A DNA stretch of 64,000 nt from Roseofilum capinflatum BLCC-M114 (GCF_030068505.1 NZ_JAQOSO010000079.1:62001-126000); one strand, 5' to 3'. Shown: positions 26,964 to 35,650, counted from the first letter of the stretch. Notes: a model not told the origin generated them from the sequence alone. Made by a program: numbers and translations.

Positions 26964-27662
26964 ATGTCACAATTTAGTTATACCATTGACCATTCCCCCG
27001 CTTATGCCTCTCTGGTGCTGAATTTACGGCCCCAACAAAAGGTATTAGTGGAAGCGTCCGCTATGGCTGCCATGGATACGAGCATTACTATGCAGTCAAA
27101 AATGAAGGGCGGGATGCTCAAGAGTGTGGGCAGAATGTTAGGCGGTGAGTCTCTCTTTATTAATGAGTTTACTGCCGAAAAACAAGGCGGCGCATTATAT
27201 ATTTCTCCGGGAGTGCCTGGGGATATTGAATATTATGCCCTGGATGGCTCTAAGGGCTTGATGGTGCAATCTTCTGGGTTTGTGGCGTGCAGTGACACCA
27301 TTGAAATAGACACCAACTTCCAGGGATTCAAAGGCTTTTTTAGTGGGGAATCTTTGTTTCTATTGCGAGCCAGTGGAAGAGGTGATTTTTGGTTTAGTTC
27401 CTATGGGGCAATTATTGAAATTCCGGTCAAAGGCGATTATGTCGTGGATACGGGTTATGTGGTTGCTTTTGAAGACACTTTAAACTATAATGTGGAGATG
27501 ATTGGCGGATTAAGTTTTAAGAGTTTGAAAACGGGAATTTTAGGGGGAGAAGGTCTGGTTTGTCGCTTTAGCGGCCAAGGACGCTTATGGATTCAAACCC
27601 GTGGAATTTATCCCTTACTCAACTTTTTATATCCGTTCCGTCCGGTTAAAAGTAATGATTAA
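26964..27662 (+). CDS. AIM24/TIGR00266 family protein, third of three
   Basis: The 232-residue protein starts MSQFSYTIDHSPAYASLVLN and shows MLGGESLFINEF, FFSGESLFLLRASGRGDFWF and ILGGEGLVCRFSGQG. A GTG three codons upstream (26955) is an alternative start; no strong ribosome-binding site decides. The M48 protease gene begins 12 bases after its stop, which suggests cotranscription. Confidence 0.85.
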   Translation: MSQFSYTIDHSPAYASLVLNLRPQQKVLVEASAMAAMDTSITMQSKMKGGMLKSVGRMLGGESLFINEFTAEKQGGALYISPGVPGDIEYYALDGSKGLMVQSSGFVACSDTIEIDTNFQGFKGFFSGESLFLLRASGRGDFWFSSYGAIIEIPVKGDYVVDTGYVVAFEDTLNYNVEMIGGLSFKSLKTGILGGEGLVCRFSGQGRLWIQTRGIYPLLNFLYPFRPVKSND

Positions 27663-27674
27663 GAATAGTGAACG

Positions 27675-28451
27675 ATGAGCGATCGCAATCCTCCCACGAG
27701 CAACCGCCAGTTATTGATCCTTGTGGGTTTGTTCGTGCTGGCGATCGCCCTCACCATTTGGGGAGGATTAGCGATCGCCGATTTCGCCATTACCCGCATT
27801 CCCGTCAGTGTAGAACAAAAGCTCGGCGCTCTAATTGTGCCAGTGTATGAGCAGCAAGCAGAAGACTCCGTAGAGCAAGACACCCTCAACCAACTACTTG
27901 ATCGCTTAGAAACTCATTTAGACGACGGCGATCGCGACTATCGAGTATTGTATGTCAATCAACCCACCGTGAATGCGATCGCCATTCCCGGAGATGTCGT
28001 CATCATCTTCCAAGGACTCCTAGAAAACGTCGAATCCGAAAACGAACTGATGATGATTCTCGGCCATGAATTAGGCCATTTTGCCCATCGCGATCACTTG
28101 AGACGGTTAGGACGCACCCTAGTCGTCCGTCTAGCCCTGACCACCCTATTTGGTAATCTCGACTGGCTCAACGATGCCAGCACCTTACTCGTCGCCATTA
28201 GCAATTCCCGCTATTCCCAATCCCAGGAAACTCAAGCCGATCGCTTTGGTCTCAGCTTACTCTATCAAACCTATGGTCATGTCGCGGGCGCGATCGACTT
28301 TTTCAACCGTTTAAGCCAAGATTCCAGTCGCAATTGGGATTTTCTCGCCAGCCATCCTGCACCCCAAAAACGAGTCAAAGCCTTACAACAAGAGATTCAA
28401 CAACAGGGTTATCCTCTCAAGGAAAAGCAACCCTTACCCGTAGCATTGTAG
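27675..28451 (+). CDS. M48-family membrane metalloprotease
   Basis: The 258-residue protein has an N-terminal TM helix (LLILVGLFVLAIALTIWGGL) and the zinc motif HELGH (His131, Glu132, His135), with the third ligand in the QETQADRFG segment (Glu), the M48 arrangement. The substrate is unknown; relatives (HtpX, BepA, Oma1-like) work in membrane or outer-membrane protein quality control. It lies directly after the AIM24 cluster, which may point to a shared envelope role, but this is inference. Confidence 0.85.
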   Translation: MSDRNPPTSNRQLLILVGLFVLAIALTIWGGLAIADFAITRIPVSVEQKLGALIVPVYEQQAEDSVEQDTLNQLLDRLETHLDDGDRDYRVLYVNQPTVNAIAIPGDVVIIFQGLLENVESENELMMILGHELGHFAHRDHLRRLGRTLVVRLALTTLFGNLDWLNDASTLLVAISNSRYSQSQETQADRFGLSLLYQTYGHVAGAIDFFNRLSQDSSRNWDFLASHPAPQKRVKALQQEIQQQGYPLKEKQPLPVAL

Positions 28452-28532
28452 ATTGCAAGCCAACGATTAATTCACTATTAGGCAAAAACTTTAGCTACCA
28501 TAAAGAATGTCAACATTTACCAGGCAAGGGAG

Positions 28533-29522
28533 ATGGGTCATCCTCTGATTGGAGTGTATCACCTGAGTAAAACCTATCCCGTCGCGATTAAGGAACCGGG
28601 ACTTCAGGGCACATTACAGCACTTCTGGAAACGGAAGTACCGCCAAGTCGAAGCAGTCAAAAATATTTCCTTTGAGATCGAATCCGGTGAAGTGGTGGGG
28701 TTTTTAGGCGCGAATGGAGCCGGAAAAACCACAACCTTAAAAATGTTGACCGGTTTAGTCCATCCTTCCGGCGGCCAAGTCAACGTGGGGGAGTATATTC
28801 CCTTTAAGCGACAAACCGAGTTTTTACGCAATATCACGCTGGTAATGGGGCAAAAACAACAGTTGTTGTGGGATTTGCCAGCCATGGATTCTTTGCGAAT
28901 TAATGCAGCCGTCTATGAGTTGTCCACCTCCGAGTTTCGCCAGCGTGTAGGAGAACTCACAGAAATGCTCTCCTTACAGGAGAAATTAACGCAACCCGTG
29001 CGTAAACTGTCCCTAGGGGAGCGCATGAAGGCAGAACTCTTAGCCGCTTTGCTACACCGGCCCCAAGTGCTATTTTTAGATGAACCGACCCTAGGATTAG
29101 ATGTAAACGCTCAGGAGAATGTGCGGGAGTTTCTGCGCGAATACAATCAGCGCTATGGGGCGACAATTTTGTTAACCAGTCATTATATGGCTGACATTAC
29201 CGCATTATGCGATCGCGTCCTCTTAATCCACAAAGGAGAATTGGTTTATGATGGCTCCTTGCAAACCCTGCTCGATCGCTTTGCACCCTATCGAGAAGTC
29301 CAAGTAGACTTAGCCCAAGACTATTCAAGCACAGAATTAGAACCCTATGGCGAAATTGAGGCGATCGCCGGTCACCAAGTCCGCTTTCTCGTCCAACGGG
29401 AAGCCTTAACCACCACCATTGCTCGTATTCTCGCTGACTTAGAAATTGTCGATCTCAAAATTACCGACCCTCCCATCGAGGAAATTATTGGCCGAGTCTT
29501 TCGCACCGGAATCGCAACATGA
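28533..29522 (+). CDS. ABC-2 type transporter ATP-binding protein
   Basis: The 329-residue ATPase has Walker A GANGAGKTT (59-67), signature LSLGERMKAELLAAL, Walker B VLFLDEPTLGLD and an H-loop in LLTSHYM. The long N-terminal lead (GLQGTLQHFWKRKYRQVEAV) and the C-terminal domain are typical of the COG4586 group of uncharacterised exporters. Its last four bases overlap the start of the permease gene (ATGA), so translation is coupled. The exported substrate is unknown. Confidence 0.88.
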   Translation: MGHPLIGVYHLSKTYPVAIKEPGLQGTLQHFWKRKYRQVEAVKNISFEIESGEVVGFLGANGAGKTTTLKMLTGLVHPSGGQVNVGEYIPFKRQTEFLRNITLVMGQKQQLLWDLPAMDSLRINAAVYELSTSEFRQRVGELTEMLSLQEKLTQPVRKLSLGERMKAELLAALLHRPQVLFLDEPTLGLDVNAQENVREFLREYNQRYGATILLTSHYMADITALCDRVLLIHKGELVYDGSLQTLLDRFAPYREVQVDLAQDYSSTELEPYGEIEAIAGHQVRFLVQREALTTTIARILADLEIVDLKITDPPIEEIIGRVFRTGIAT

Positions 29523-30307
29523 AATTCATCCTCAAAAAAACCCAAACCTTTCTCGACACCTATTATGCCCACATGGTTGAATATCGGGCAGAACTCTTTT
29601 TATGGGCCATCTCCAACAGCTTACCCTTTATTCTCATGGGCGTTTGGATTGAAGCCGCCAATAATGCTGATTTTGGTTTAAGTTCTCTCGAATTTGGTCG
29701 CTATTTTTTCAGCGTCTTTCTCGTGCGTCAATTAGCATTAGTGTGGGTGATTTGGGAATTTGAAGAACAAGTTGTCAAAGGTCAACTTTCACCCCGATTA
29801 TTGCAACCCATTGATCCCGTTGCCCATTACCTCGCTCGCCACATTGCCGAACGCCTAGCCCGCATCCCATTTACCATTGGCTTAGTCCTCTTATTTTTTC
29901 TCCTCTATCCCCAAGCCTTTTGGATACCCAGTTGGCAACAGATCCTTTCTTTTCTCATCTTTACCCAAATCGTCTTTTTGGTTCGCTTTGTAATTCAATA
30001 TACCTTCGCCCTTTTTTCCTTTTGGACAGAACGAGCCAGCGCCCTAGAACAATTTTGGTCTTTATTATACGTCTTTTTATCCGGAATTATTGCCCCTTTA
30101 CAAGTCTTTCCCCCCGTCATCCAAGAAATTCTCTGGTGGACTCCCTTTCCTTATCTGGTTAATTTTCCCGCCTCTGTTCTCGTAGGTCTACCGGTTAACT
30201 GGGGTCGCGCCCTCTGTACCCTCATCGGATGGGGACTGATTTTTTATGCCGCTAACCGTTGGTTATGGCGCAAAGGATTAAAGCATTATTCTGGAATGGG
30301 AGCTTAA
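29519..30307 (+). CDS. ABC-2 family transporter permease
   Basis: The 262-residue protein has about six TM helices and the ABC-2 pattern near the end (NFPASVLVGLPVNWGRAL). It is the membrane partner of the overlapping ATPase gene. Related loci usually encode two different permeases; only one is here and the next gene is on the opposite strand, so the second subunit must be encoded elsewhere or this one works as a homodimer. Confidence 0.85.
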   Translation: MKFILKKTQTFLDTYYAHMVEYRAELFLWAISNSLPFILMGVWIEAANNADFGLSSLEFGRYFFSVFLVRQLALVWVIWEFEEQVVKGQLSPRLLQPIDPVAHYLARHIAERLARIPFTIGLVLLFFLLYPQAFWIPSWQQILSFLIFTQIVFLVRFVIQYTFALFSFWTERASALEQFWSLLYVFLSGIIAPLQVFPPVIQEILWWTPFPYLVNFPASVLVGLPVNWGRALCTLIGWGLIFYAANRWLWRKGLKHYSGMGA

Positions 30308-30344
30308 GCACAATTCCAGTCTTGAGATCAAATCCTTAAGTGGT

Positions 30345-31226
30345 TCACATCTGATTGCGTAACTTCGGATTCACCCATTCATTCAACCCTTCACCCACCA
30401 AAGATAAGCCCACGATCATCAACGTCATCGCCATGCCAGGGAAAAGGGCAGTCCACCAAATGCCCGTGGGTAGAACTTCTAAGGCTAATCTCAGATCGTG
30501 TCCCCATTCCGGAACATCTTCCGGTAACCCTAAACCGAGAAAGCCTAAACCCCCTAACGTCATGATCGCATCGGCTCCATTGAGGGTAAATAATACCGGC
30601 ACACTTTGAATCACATTCAGGAATAAATAGCGAGTCAAAATTCGCCAAGTGGAGGCTCCCATGGCTTGGGCTGCTTCCACATAGAGTTCCGTTTTAACGC
30701 TGACCGTGTGGTTGCGAACGACACGATAGTATTGGGGCACATAAACAATACTAATAGCGATCGCCGCATTGAAGATCCCTCGACCCACCACAAACGCCAA
30801 CGTAATCGACAGCAGCAAGCCTGGCAGCGTATAAAGGGTATCCATGGCAAATAAGACCAGGCGATCGAATTTCCCCCCCTTGTAGCCACTCACCAACCCC
30901 AGAGGAACGCCCACCAGAATACTCAGAAACGTGGCCAAAATCACCACTTGCCCCGCCACTTGCGCCCCAAACAAAGTACGAGAAAACACATCATAGCCCA
31001 ACCGGGTTGTCCCAAACCAATATTGGGCAGATGGGGGCGCTTGGGGGGGGTTCATCAGCGCTTCTCTGGGGTCTTGCAACCATCCCCAAGCCTGGAAAAT
31101 GGGGGCAAAAAAAGCAACAATGACGAAAAACAGGGTAATGGCAATGCCGATCGCCATTAACCGCATCGACAGATTCGGCGATCGCCCCACCAACCGCGCC
31201 AACCATCCCGACTTAAGAGAAGCCAT
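30345..31226 (-). CDS. DppC-like ABC transporter permease (peptide/nickel class)
   Basis: The 293-residue inner-membrane permease has the OppC/DppC layout: an N-terminal TM, then about five TM helices with the EAA loop EAAQAMGASTWRILTRYLF that docks the ATPase. The segment PSAQYWFGTTRLGYDVFSRT is typical of DppC-type subunits. No DppB, ATPase or binding protein is nearby. It starts three bases after the stop of a small HMA-domain gene on the same strand. Confidence 0.88.
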   Translation of the reverse strand: MASLKSGWLARLVGRSPNLSMRLMAIGIAITLFFVIVAFFAPIFQAWGWLQDPREALMNPPQAPPSAQYWFGTTRLGYDVFSRTLFGAQVAGQVVILATFLSILVGVPLGLVSGYKGGKFDRLVLFAMDTLYTLPGLLLSITLAFVVGRGIFNAAIAISIVYVPQYYRVVRNHTVSVKTELYVEAAQAMGASTWRILTRYLFLNVIQSVPVLFTLNGADAIMTLGGLGFLGLGLPEDVPEWGHDLRLALEVLPTGIWWTALFPGMAMTLMIVGLSLVGEGLNEWVNPKLRNQM

Positions 31227-31229
31227 AAT

Positions 31230-31427
31230 TTACGCTACCGTATGACCCGCACCGGCGATCGCCTGCTGGATCGCCTCCGCAGAAGACTCCGTTTCCACCG
31301 TCACCGCCTTAGTGTCCAGGACAATATTCACTTGGGCATTGCTATCGGCTTTGGCGATCGCCTTTTCCACCGAACTCGCACAAGCCTCACACACCATCGA
31401 CGGAACCTTAAACTCCAATTTCATCAC
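31230..31427 (-). CDS. Heavy-metal-associated (HMA) domain protein, small metallochaperone
   Basis: This 65-residue protein is one HMA fold: KVPSMVCEACASSVEKAI with the metal-binding CxxC (CEAC), then a beta-alpha-beta remainder. Such proteins carry Cu(I), or in some cases Zn or Ni, to a transporter. The classical motif is GMTCxxC; here it is SMVCEAC. It directly precedes the DppC-like permease gene with a three-base gap, so the pair is probably cotranscribed. Confidence 0.85.
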   Translation of the reverse strand: MMKLEFKVPSMVCEACASSVEKAIAKADSNAQVNIVLDTKAVTVETESSAEAIQQAIAGAGHTVA

Positions 31428-31766
31428 GCCACCCTAACAACATCGCTAAACATTATCCCCATATTCTGTCATCCCCCGCGCCAGCAAGCAATCTCCCGAC
31501 GACAACCCACCCCAATCCCTGTAGGGGCGGGTTAGACCAAAATCTAGAAAACCCACCCATCAACTCCCTAAACCCGCCCCCACCCAACCAGAAACCCTCG
31601 CAGACACGGCAACCCACCTATCAATTGGCGATCGGGCAGGTTTACAACATTGATTTGTAGAAATCCTACACATCCCGTGAACCTGCCCCTACAACCAACT
31701 AAAATAAACAATAATCCCCCATCCCCCCACTCCCCCACTCCCCCATTGTTCATTGTTCATTATTAA
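31428..31766. other. Intergenic region with GC-rich repeats, no gene seen
   Basis: This 340-bp gap contains GTAGGGGCGGGTT and its loose reverse complement (AACCCGCCCC), CAGGTTTAC/GTGAACCTG stretches and CCCCCAT runs. It ends in TTGTTCA heptamers (from about 31746) that lead into the start of the CHAT gene. A 61-codon minus-strand frame here has no protein-like character. Confidence 0.5.
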
Positions 31767-31778
31767 TTGTTCATTGAT

Positions 31779-34700
31779 ATGCGTCTCTTAAACCGGCTCT
31801 TCGGCAAAAAACGCCAACCCCCACAACCCGACCCGCAACAGCCTGCTCCTGAGCCGGATAATGCCGAATGCGAAGCCGTATTCATGGCACTGTTGGAGGG
31901 AGTTGACCAAGGGTGGACAAGGGGCAACGCTAAAGGCTTCTTGATCGGGAAAAATATCAAAGAAGCCAGGATGACCGCCTGGTTACGGGAGTTTGCCGAG
32001 CGCGTGCGGCAGAACCCAGAACAGCACCGGGAACTGGGGAGACCGTTGCAGAACCTGGGGAACTTGGCATGGGGGGAACTCTCGCCAGTCGCCGCACGTT
32101 TGGCGCAGGAGTTGGTCGTGGTGGAGGAACCGGGAGGGGAAGGGAGAGAAGCGGAGGTTGACGGGGATGGGTTGGGAACAGAGGAGGAAGAGGAGAAAGA
32201 CGAGGCAGAGGCATGGTTTGAGCGGGGTAAGGCTGAGTACATGCAAGGTGATTTTTTAGGTGCGATCGCCTCCTATGACCAGGCACTGGAGATCAAACCG
32301 GACGACCATTACGCTTGGAATGGCCGGGGGGTGGCACTGGGTGACTTAGGCAGAACAGAAGAGGCGATCGCCTCCTACGACCGGGCACTGGACATCAAAC
32401 CGGACTTCCATCAAGCTTGGTTCAACCGGGGGGTGGCGCTGTATGCGTTAGGCAGATATGAAGAAGCGATCGCCTCCTGGGACCGGGCACTGGACATTAA
32501 ACCGGACTACCATGAAGCTTGGTACAACCGGGGGAATGCGCTGGGTGACTTAGGCAGAAATGAAGAAGCGATCGCCTCCTACGACCGGGCACTGGAGAGC
32601 AAACCGGACTTCCATGACGCTTGGCGCAACCGGGGGAATGCGCTGCGTGACTTAGGCAGAAATGAAGAGGCGATCGCCTCCTTCGACCGGGCACTGGAGA
32701 GCAAACCGGACTTCCATGAAGCTTGGTACAACCGGGGGAATGCGCTGCGTGACTTAGGCAGAAAAGAAGAAGCGATCGCCTCCTACGACCGGGCACTGGA
32801 GATCAAACCGGACTTCCATTACGCTTGGAATGGCCGGGGGAATGCGCTGTATGCGTTAGGCAGAAATGAAGAAGCGAGCGCCTCCTACGACCGGGCACTG
32901 GACATTAAACCGGACTTCCATTACGCTTGGTTCAACCGGGGGATTGCGCTGTATGCGTTAGGCAGAAATGAAGAAGCGATCGCCTCCTACGACCGGGCAC
33001 TGGAGTTTAAACCGGACAAGCATGAAGCTTGGATAAACCGAGGAATTGCCGCAGGAAACTCCTCTTACTCTGCTCCTCTGCAACCCTCTACCCTCACCCT
33101 CCAATATCCCCAACTCGACCAACGGGGTTTTGAGGGCGAACTCGCCAGCTACCACCTAGGCTTAACCTTCTGTACCCAAGACCAAAACCCCCAAGGTTGG
33201 GGACTCTTGCACCGTTACATTGGTCGCGCCTACTATTACCGAGGACGCAAAAGCCTCTACCCCCCAGACGCAGGACGCTCCGACTTCCACAAAGCCCTCA
33301 ACCACTACCACCAAGCCCTGCAAACCCTCAGCCCCCCACAAAAAGCTCCCTCTCCCCTGGAAGAGGACAAAAAAGCCCCCTCCCCCCTGGAAGAGAACCA
33401 AAAAGCCCCCTCTCCCCTGGAAGAGAACCAAAAAGCCCCCTCTCCCCTGGAAGAGAACCAAAAAGCCCCCTCTCCCGTGGGAGAGAACCAAAAAGCCCCC
33501 TCTCCCGTGGGAGAGGGGGTTGGGGGAGAGGGCTACAACCCCGAATACCACCTAGAACTCATCCGAGATCTAATCCGCGTCTACGATGCTCTCAACAACA
33601 AAGACGAACGAAAAGAATGGCGCAACCAAGGCTTAGACCTTTGGAGCCAACTCCTCAACCACCCCCATAAATCCTCCCAACAAAAACGCCAACTCGCCAT
33701 TAAATTCATCTACTTCGCCCAGATGCGCGTCGATGTCCTCCTGGAAGACAACGAACTCCTAGCCGCCTTCCGCGCTGCCGAAGAACAAAAAAACCTCTAT
33801 CTCACCTGGATCTTAGACCGTCAAAAGCAACATATCCTCAGTCCCACCTATCACGACATCCAACAAAACCTCCTCAACCCCACCACCGCCCTGATTCTCT
33901 GGCATCTCAGCGACCTAAACCTCACCACCTTCCTCCTCCTCCCCGATGCACCCGAACCCATCCCCTTCACCACCTCCCCCAAACCCCTAAAACGCTGGTT
34001 CCACAACTGGGAAACCACCTACCAACAACACCGCGAAAGCAAACAAAACACCCACAGCACCTGGCGCGAAACCCTCGACGAACAACTCCAACAACTCCAA
34101 CAACTCCTCGATATTTCCACTCTCTGTTCCCATCTCCCCAACACCCTAGACCACCTCATCCTCATCCCCCACCTCGACTTACACCGCCTTCCTCTCCATA
34201 CCCTCTTCCCCGACACCTTCACCCTCACCACCCTCCCCAGCGCCCAAGTCGGCATCCAAAAAACCCCCTCTCCCTCCTTAAAAGCCCCCTCTCCCGTGGG
34301 AGAGGGGGTTGGGGGAGAGGGCAACTCTCCCGTGGGAGAGGGGGTTGGGGGAGAGGGCAACTCTCCCGTGGGAGAGCCGGTTTCGGCTGTCGCCGACATG
34401 AAAGGGGGAGAGGGCCCAACCCTGCTCACCGACCCCCCCCGCAACTCCCTCGAAGACCTCCCCCTCGCCGAACTCGAAGCCCAAGTCATCGCCCACCTCT
34501 GCCACCCCTCCCACCGCATCCCCAGCCACAACGCCACCCCAGACACGCTCAAAGAACACCTCGCCCAACCCTATCACCGCTTCCACTTTACCGGCCATGC
34601 CAGCCACGACTTCAAAGCGCCCCAAGACTCCCGACTCCTGCTCACCGACGACGAAAGCCTCACCCTGCGCGACCTCATCGACCGCGACTTTCACCTCCCT

Positions 34701-35204
34701 CCCTTTGCTCTCGTCTCCCTCTCCGCCTGCGAAACCGCCGTCACCAGTCGCGAAGCCTTCGATGACGACTATGTAGGTTTAGTCAGCGCCTTCCTCTCCC
34801 GTGGAACCCGTCAAGTCCTCTCCACCCTCTGGACAGTCGAAGACCGCTCCAACGCCCTCTTCATGATCGAATTCTACCGACAACTCACCCAACACAACCA
34901 ACCCCCCACCCGCGCCTTCCACCACACCCAACACTGGCTCAAACACCTCACCCCCTCCCAACTCGTCACCTGGTATCACCAGTTAGGACAAATCTTCCTC
35001 ACCGAAGGAGAAACCATCGAGGAAGAAAACCGGCGACGGAGAGTCATGCGCCAAGGAAAAGACTTACAACAAAAAAGTAAAGTCTTACAAAAAGCAATCA
35101 ATGAGGGTGAACTTTCTCCCCATGATTCCCTCTATTCTCACCCCTATTACTGGGCAGCCTTCACCCTCACCCATGGCAATGAACAATTAACAATTAACAA
35201 TTAA
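31779..35204 (+). CDS. TPR-CHAT protein (caspase-like peptidase with TPR array)
   Basis: The 1141-residue protein (ATG 31779; a TTG 12 bases earlier lies in STRR sequence) has a helical N-terminal domain (LLEGVDQGWTRGNAKGFLIG) like that of the TPR protein at 17474. Eight or nine TPRs follow at about residues 145-425, then a region of about 500 residues with two repeat-derived linkers, and a C-terminal CHAT domain. The CHAT dyad is present: His940 in FHFTGHASHDF and Cys984 in LVSLSACETAVT. CHAT proteases are separase/caspase relatives; partnered with TPRs they act in programmed death and, in Craspase, RNA-triggered cleavage. No Cas gene is nearby. The last residues (NEQLTINN) come from AACAATT repeats. 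Confidence 0.88.
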   Translation: MRLLNRLFGKKRQPPQPDPQQPAPEPDNAECEAVFMALLEGVDQGWTRGNAKGFLIGKNIKEARMTAWLREFAERVRQNPEQHRELGRPLQNLGNLAWGELSPVAARLAQELVVVEEPGGEGREAEVDGDGLGTEEEEEKDEAEAWFERGKAEYMQGDFLGAIASYDQALEIKPDDHYAWNGRGVALGDLGRTEEAIASYDRALDIKPDFHQAWFNRGVALYALGRYEEAIASWDRALDIKPDYHEAWYNRGNALGDLGRNEEAIASYDRALESKPDFHDAWRNRGNALRDLGRNEEAIASFDRALESKPDFHEAWYNRGNALRDLGRKEEAIASYDRALEIKPDFHYAWNGRGNALYALGRNEEASASYDRALDIKPDFHYAWFNRGIALYALGRNEEAIASYDRALEFKPDKHEAWINRGIAAGNSSYSAPLQPSTLTLQYPQLDQRGFEGELASYHLGLTFCTQDQNPQGWGLLHRYIGRAYYYRGRKSLYPPDAGRSDFHKALNHYHQALQTLSPPQKAPSPLEEDKKAPSPLEENQKAPSPLEENQKAPSPLEENQKAPSPVGENQKAPSPVGEGVGGEGYNPEYHLELIRDLIRVYDALNNKDERKEWRNQGLDLWSQLLNHPHKSSQQKRQLAIKFIYFAQMRVDVLLEDNELLAAFRAAEEQKNLYLTWILDRQKQHILSPTYHDIQQNLLNPTTALILWHLSDLNLTTFLLLPDAPEPIPFTTSPKPLKRWFHNWETTYQQHRESKQNTHSTWRETLDEQLQQLQQLLDISTLCSHLPNTLDHLILIPHLDLHRLPLHTLFPDTFTLTTLPSAQVGIQKTPSPSLKAPSPVGEGVGGEGNSPVGEGVGGEGNSPVGEPVSAVADMKGGEGPTLLTDPPRNSLEDLPLAELEAQVIAHLCHPSHRIPSHNATPDTLKEHLAQPYHRFHFTGHASHDFKAPQDSRLLLTDDESLTLRDLIDRDFHLPPFALVSLSACETAVTSREAFDDDYVGLVSAFLSRGTRQVLSTLWTVEDRSNALFMIEFYRQLTQHNQPPTRAFHHTQHWLKHLTPSQLVTWYHQLGQIFLTEGETIEEENRRRRVMRQGKDLQQKSKVLQKAINEGELSPHDSLYSHPYYWAAFTLTHGNEQLTINN
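32226..33035. repeat. 102-bp coding tandem repeats (TPR array) phased with HIP1
   Basis: Eight 102-base units encode 34-residue TPRs. Each carries GCGATCGC at the same place (32262, 32364, 32466, 32568, 32670, 32772, [32874], 32976), coding for the AIA of EEAIASYDRAL. The seventh is changed to GCGAGCGC, giving EEASAS. Units are nearly identical in DNA, so recent duplication or gene conversion is likely. Confidence 0.92.
33345..33530. repeat. In-frame palindromic repeat block in the CHAT gene (first)
   Basis: Six units of about 30 bases (AAAAAGCCCCCTCTCCC plus a GGAAGAGAACC-type end) encode KAPSPLEENQ-like decapeptides. The units are the genome's interspersed CCCTCTCCC/GGGAGAGGG repeat, kept in frame. 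The last units restore the full palindrome CCCTCTCCCGTGGGAGAGGG. Confidence 0.88.
34275..34420. repeat. In-frame palindromic repeat block in the CHAT gene (second)
   Basis: Three copies of CTCCCGTGGGAGAGGG plus GTTGGGGGAGAGGGC encode SPVGEGVGGEG units. They are followed by GTCGCCGACATGAAAGGG, which also follows the intergenic repeat at 26.9 kb. The block lies between the CHAT N-terminal part and the His motif. Confidence 0.88.
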
Positions 35205-35234
35205 CAATTAAGTCCGTTGGATCAGTTATAGTAT

Positions 35235-35344
35235 GTCATTACGAAGGTCACGCAAGCGGAATGAAGCAATCTCAACCATCTCGCTAATTGTAGCGTTAGC
35301 GAAGCTTGCGCGAAGCGCGAATGCTTCCCTGCGATCGCAATGAT
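35235..35344. repeat. Palindromic interspersed repeat, relative of 9997-10174
   Basis: The ends read GTCATTACGA and TCGCAATGAT, with GAAGCAATC and GCGAATGCTTCCC inside, as in the copy at 9997-10174 but shorter. It lies between the CHAT gene and the PIN-domain pair. There is no coding content. Confidence 0.75.
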
Positions 35345-35389
35345 AACTATTTAACCGGACTTGATATTAATTGTTAATTGATATTCCTG

Positions 35390-35650
35390 TCATTCTGGCC
35401 AATCCGTTAATGCAGTTTCTGTCAATTCCTGAACTTCACGGCAGGTGTCATAAACTTCAGCATACAACTTTGCTGACTCTTCAGAATTGAGTTTAATTTG
35501 ATTGACAGGCGTTGAAATCAGACGTTGATTATGCTCTTGTTGTTTAAGACGAAAATCCTTACAAATGGCCTGTAAATTGTAATTAAACGACTGTGCATGT
35601 TCTGCTCGGATGCGATAAATCTCTTCGAGAACTTCATCTTTCCACATCAT
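35390..35650 (-). CDS. Small helical protein paired with a PIN-domain gene
   Basis: This 86-residue protein is helical and charged (VLEEIYRIRAEHAQSFNYNL, then QAICKDFRLKQQEH). No DNA-binding fold is recognised. Its ATG follows the stop codon of the PIN gene with no gap (TAA then ATG), so they are translated as a unit. It is a good candidate antitoxin, but in classical VapBC pairs the antitoxin gene comes first; here it is second. Confidence 0.65.
   Translation of the reverse strand: MMWKDEVLEEIYRIRAEHAQSFNYNLQAICKDFRLKQQEHNQRLISTPVNQIKLNSEESAKLYAEVYDTCREVQELTETALTDWPE

Noticed and set aside
31568-31753. 61-codon minus-strand ORF before the CHAT gene
   Set aside because: Lies in GC-rich repeats with no ribosome-binding site and no family-like sequence.
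32226-33035. Regular 102-bp repeats that could look like a CRISPR array
   Set aside because: They are in one open frame, have no unique spacers and encode canonical 34-residue TPRs.
33345-33530. Short repeats of about 30 bp that could look like a CRISPR or small RNA array
   Set aside because: Units are contiguous and in frame with the CHAT protein, without spacers, and match the interspersed palindrome.
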